From Jatrophihabitans sp. (lineage in GTDB: Bacteria > Actinomycetota > Actinomycetes > Mycobacteriales > Jatrophihabitantaceae), in the NCBI GenBank assembly GCA_036389035.1, contig DASVQQ010000007.1, positions 124,001 through 188,000 of the forward strand: a stretch of DNA of 64,000 nucleotides. The letters run 5' to 3'. The translations under genes were made by a program, and so were the position numbers. The notes below the pieces were generated by a model that made no database searches, was not told where the DNA came from, and was given only the letters and a program-made list of their open reading frames with translations. Below, piece by piece: positions 61,729 to 64,000 of this stretch. Numbering within the stretch: the first letter of the stretch is position 1; the number at the start of each line of letters is the position of its first letter.

Positions 61729-62541
61729 ATGACAGCAGGCACGACCGCGGAACGAGTGTCCAACAGCGATGGCTTCAAGGGCCTGGCCAAGCTGGGCTTC
61801 GCGGCCCGGGGCACCATCTACCTGCTGCTCGGCTTCTTCGCCGTGATGCTGGTGCTGGGTAAGCGCACCCCGGAGGCAGATCAGCGGGGCGCGATGCAGG
61901 AGGTCGCCCGGCACACCGGCGGCTTCCTGCTGCTGTGGTTGATCGCGATCGGGTTCGTCGGCTACGCGCTCTGGCGGTACTCCGAGGCCGCCTTCGGCGT
62001 GACCGGCAAGAGCAAGGACGACAAGCTCCCGCGGCTGAAGTCGCTGGCCCGCGGCGTGATCTACACCGGTCTGGCCGTCAGCGCCTTCACCATCCTGGCG
62101 ACCGCTCGCAGCAAGAGCCAGGCCAACCAGCAGCAGCAGTGGACCTCCAAGGTGATGGAGTACCCGCTCGGCCGATGGGTGATCGGCATCATCGGCGCCG
62201 TGATTATCGGGATCGGCCTGGGGCTGATGTTCCAGGGCATCATGCGCAAGTTCAAGAAGCATTTCGCGATGGAGGACATGCCGACCCGCAGCCGCCGGAT
62301 CGTCTGGTTCCTGGGCACCTTCGGCATCACGGCGCGGGGCGTGGTGTTCGGCCTGGTCGGCTTCTTCCTGATCCGGGCCGCCTGGGAGTACGACCCGAGC
62401 AAGGCCCGCGGCCTGGACGGCGCGCTGCGCAGCACCGTCGCCGACTCCGACACCGGCCGGCTGCTGATCGCCGTGTGCGCGGTCGGCCTGATCGCCTTCG
62501 GTCTGTACGCCTACGCCGAGGCCGCCTGGCGACGCACGTGA
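61729..62541 (+). CDS. DUF1206 membrane protein
   Basis: The protein has 270 residues in three repeats of a two-helix unit. Each repeat has a form of GLARGTIYLLLG: LAKLGFAARGTIYLLLGFFAV, LKSLARGVIYTGLAVSAF, and FGITARGVVFGLVGFFL. This is the DUF1206 pattern, found in actinobacterial membranes and of unknown function. It precedes a PAP2 phosphatase and a lipid kinase with GTGA overlaps, which suggests a role in membrane lipid turnover. Confidence 0.88.
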   Translation: MTAGTTAERVSNSDGFKGLAKLGFAARGTIYLLLGFFAVMLVLGKRTPEADQRGAMQEVARHTGGFLLLWLIAIGFVGYALWRYSEAAFGVTGKSKDDKLPRLKSLARGVIYTGLAVSAFTILATARSKSQANQQQQWTSKVMEYPLGRWVIGIIGAVIIGIGLGLMFQGIMRKFKKHFAMEDMPTRSRRIVWFLGTFGITARGVVFGLVGFFLIRAAWEYDPSKARGLDGALRSTVADSDTGRLLIAVCAVGLIAFGLYAYAEAAWRRT

Positions 62542-63245
62542 GCCAACTGGCGCAGAAGCCCGAGGACCGGCGGCAGGACACCGGTTGGCGGGCCACCGCG
62601 CTGTGGCTGCTCGCCGCCGCGGTGCTGCTCTGGCTGGTGCTGGTGCTGATCGGCCAGTTGCTCGGCGACCAGTGGAGCCGCAGTGCCCTGGTGCGCTGGG
62701 ACGTCTCGGTGGACCGGGAGCTGGCGGCCAACCGCAGCCATCCATGGAATGTCGTCACATCGGTGTGCAGCTTTCTCGCCGAGACCATCACGGTGATCAC
62801 CATCGGGCTGCTGGCCTTCGTGGCGCTCCGGCTGCGGCTCAAGCGCTGGCGCGAACCGCTGTTCCTGGCGGTGGCCGTGATCGGCGAGGTCACGATCTTC
62901 GTCAGCACCACCATGCTGGTCGACCGGGACCGACCGCCGGTGCCGCGCCTGGACTCCGCGCCGCCGACCTCGAGCTTCCCGTCCGGGCACACCGCCGCAT
63001 CGATCGCGCTGTACGGCGGCCTAGCGGTGCTGGCCTGGCGACTCGGCGCCAGGGTGTGGCTGCGGAACCTGGCCCTCGCGCTGGCCGTGCTGGCGCCGGT
63101 GCTGGTGGCGACGTCGCGGCTGTACCGCGGAATGCACTACCCCAGCGATGTGGCCGGCGGCCTGCTGCTGGCCTGCTGCTGGCTGGCGGTGACCAGCGCG
63201 CTCGTGCTCGGCCGGCGATCATCACCGCACCACCGGCCGGCGTGA
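62538..63245 (+). CDS. PAP2-family membrane phosphatase
   Basis: The protein has 235 residues with about six membrane segments. The three PAP2 motifs are visible: DRDRPPVP (the K-x6-RP position), SSFPSGHTAAS, and SRLYRGMHYPSD. It would dephosphorylate phosphatidic acid or an isoprenoid pyrophosphate such as undecaprenyl pyrophosphate, facing outside. The GTG overlaps the DUF1206 stop. It is followed by the lipid kinase, which would act in the opposite sense. Confidence 0.9.
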   Translation: MSQLAQKPEDRRQDTGWRATALWLLAAAVLLWLVLVLIGQLLGDQWSRSALVRWDVSVDRELAANRSHPWNVVTSVCSFLAETITVITIGLLAFVALRLRLKRWREPLFLAVAVIGEVTIFVSTTMLVDRDRPPVPRLDSAPPTSSFPSGHTAASIALYGGLAVLAWRLGARVWLRNLALALAVLAPVLVATSRLYRGMHYPSDVAGGLLLACCWLAVTSALVLGRRSSPHHRPA

Positions 63246-64000
63246 GCGGCGTCGCCGCGGTGCTCAATCCCGCGAAGATCGACGACCTGGCGGCGCTGAA
63301 GGCTGCCATCAGCAAGCGCTGCGGCCCTGACAAGCCGCTCTGGTTCGAGACCACCCCCGAGGACAGCGGCGGCGGCCAGACGGCGGCGGCTATCGCGGCC
63401 GGCGCGCGGCTGGTGCTGGTCTGCGGCGGGGACGGCACGGTGGCGGCCTGCGCCGGCGCGCTGACCGGCACCGGGGTGGCGATGGCGATCGTGCCGGTCG
63501 GCACCGGCAACCTGCTGGCCCGCAACCTGGGCATCCCGCTGGATCTCGGCCAAGCGCTGGACGTCGCCTTCGGCGCCGACGAGCGGCTGATCGACGTGCT
63601 GGAGGCCGGCGAGCAACGGTTCACAGTGATGGCCGGGCTGGGCTTCGACGCCGCCCTGATCCGGGACACCGATGAGAAGCTCAAAAGGCGGTTCGGCTGG
63701 CTGGCCTATCTTGGCGGTATGGCCCGAGCCCTGCGGCGCAGCCCGCACGCGCAGTTCACCATCGCCGTCGACGACGGCCTGCCGCTGAGCACCGAGGCGA
63801 TCGGCGTGCTGGTCGGCAACGTCGGCCAGCTCGAAGCCGGCATCACGCTGATGCCCGACGCCAGCCCGGACGACGGGCACCTTGACGTGATCGTGCTCAA
63901 ACCCCGCACTTTCGGGGACTGGCCGGCGCTGGTGTGGCGGATCCTGCGCCGCCGTGCCAATGCCGGCCGGCAGGCCGACATCCTGCGCGGCAAGCGGGTG
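63242..64000 (+). CDS. Diacylglycerol/lipid kinase (3' truncated)
   Basis: The gene is cut by the right edge; 253 codons are visible. The nucleotide-binding motif LVCGGDGTVAACAGAL and the VPVGTGNLLARNLGIP segment identify the DAGK/sphingosine-kinase catalytic domain. The VLEAGEQRFTVMAGLGFDAALI region follows as in YegS-like kinases. It phosphorylates a membrane lipid. The GTG forms a GTGA overlap with the PAP2 gene. The C-terminus is missing from the window. Confidence 0.88.
   Translation, partial: MSGVAAVLNPAKIDDLAALKAAISKRCGPDKPLWFETTPEDSGGGQTAAAIAAGARLVLVCGGDGTVAACAGALTGTGVAMAIVPVGTGNLLARNLGIPLDLGQALDVAFGADERLIDVLEAGEQRFTVMAGLGFDAALIRDTDEKLKRRFGWLAYLGGMARALRRSPHAQFTIAVDDGLPLSTEAIGVLVGNVGQLEAGITLMPDASPDDGHLDVIVLKPRTFGDWPALVWRILRRRANAGRQADILRGKRV

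Overview
The window is high-GC DNA from an actinomycete (Actinomycetota). Several genes are typical of that group: tRNA-deaminase-associated proteins beside tadA, a DUF1206 membrane protein, a predicted F420-type PPOX oxidoreductase, a single-chain acyl-CoA carboxylase, and a gamma-butyrolactone (AfsA/receptor) pair. GTG starts and 4-base GTGA overlaps are frequent. I cannot assign a genus. There is no phage, IS element, plasmid or CRISPR array. Six tRNA genes are present: Lys-TTT, Phe-GAA, Asp-GTC, Glu-TTC, Ser-CGA and Ser-GGA.

Layout. 1-2.4 kb: a stressosome-type operon whose first, left-truncated protein joins a sigma-factor region 4, a zinc anti-sigma motif and an RsbT-type kinase, followed by RsbR, RsbS and an isolated RsbU N-terminal domain. 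2.5-7.4 kb: an SDR, a secreted Calx-beta protein, tRNA-Lys, a TPR lipoprotein and a large collagen-like secreted protein. 7.7-12.4 kb: an HspR-like regulator divergent from hsp20, a PPOX enzyme with a nicotinamidase, a Na+/H+ antiporter with a UBP zinc finger, and two small DNA-binding-like proteins. 12.4-12.7 kb: a short orphan transcription unit with a possible micropeptide and a strong terminator. 12.7-21.7 kb: a DEAD-box helicase, a 1837-residue carboxylase, an Fpg/Nei glycosylase and a metallo-hydrolase-like protein. 21.7-23 kb: a tandemly duplicated pair of small secreted proteins. 23-31 kb: alaS, a lipoprotein, a LysR regulator, a fatty acid desaturase, a tRNA Glu/Asp/Phe group around a CbiX-like chelatase, and a TetR regulator. 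31-35 kb: asparaginase, tyrA, and tadA with two companion proteins. 35-38.6 kb: tRNA-Ser, a gamma-butyrolactone receptor-like TetR, an AfsA-like synthase and a LacI regulator. 38.5-44.3 kb: a Ski2-like helicase, a peptidase E homologue, a VOC protein, and a LysR/EamA divergent pair. 44.3-50 kb: secreted parallel beta-helix/PPC proteins that arose by internal and tandem duplication, one with a frameshift in its signal-peptide region. 50-57 kb: an ABC transporter with two ATPases, a DUF2237 protein and a second DEAD-box helicase. 57.2-59.1 kb: a lower-GC patch with a zinc-finger protein, an orotate-phosphoribosyltransferase-like enzyme and an unknown coupled protein. 59.2-64 kb: a mannitol-type dehydrogenase with a HAD hydrolase, tRNA-Ser, and a DUF1206/PAP2/lipid-kinase operon cut by the right edge.

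The most unusual items are the sigma/anti-sigma/kinase fusion at the left edge, the convergent gamma-butyrolactone locus, the duplicated beta-helix locus, the tandem secreted-protein duplication, and the orphan mini transcription unit at 12.4-12.7 kb. All functional assignments are from reading motifs by eye; no database search was run.
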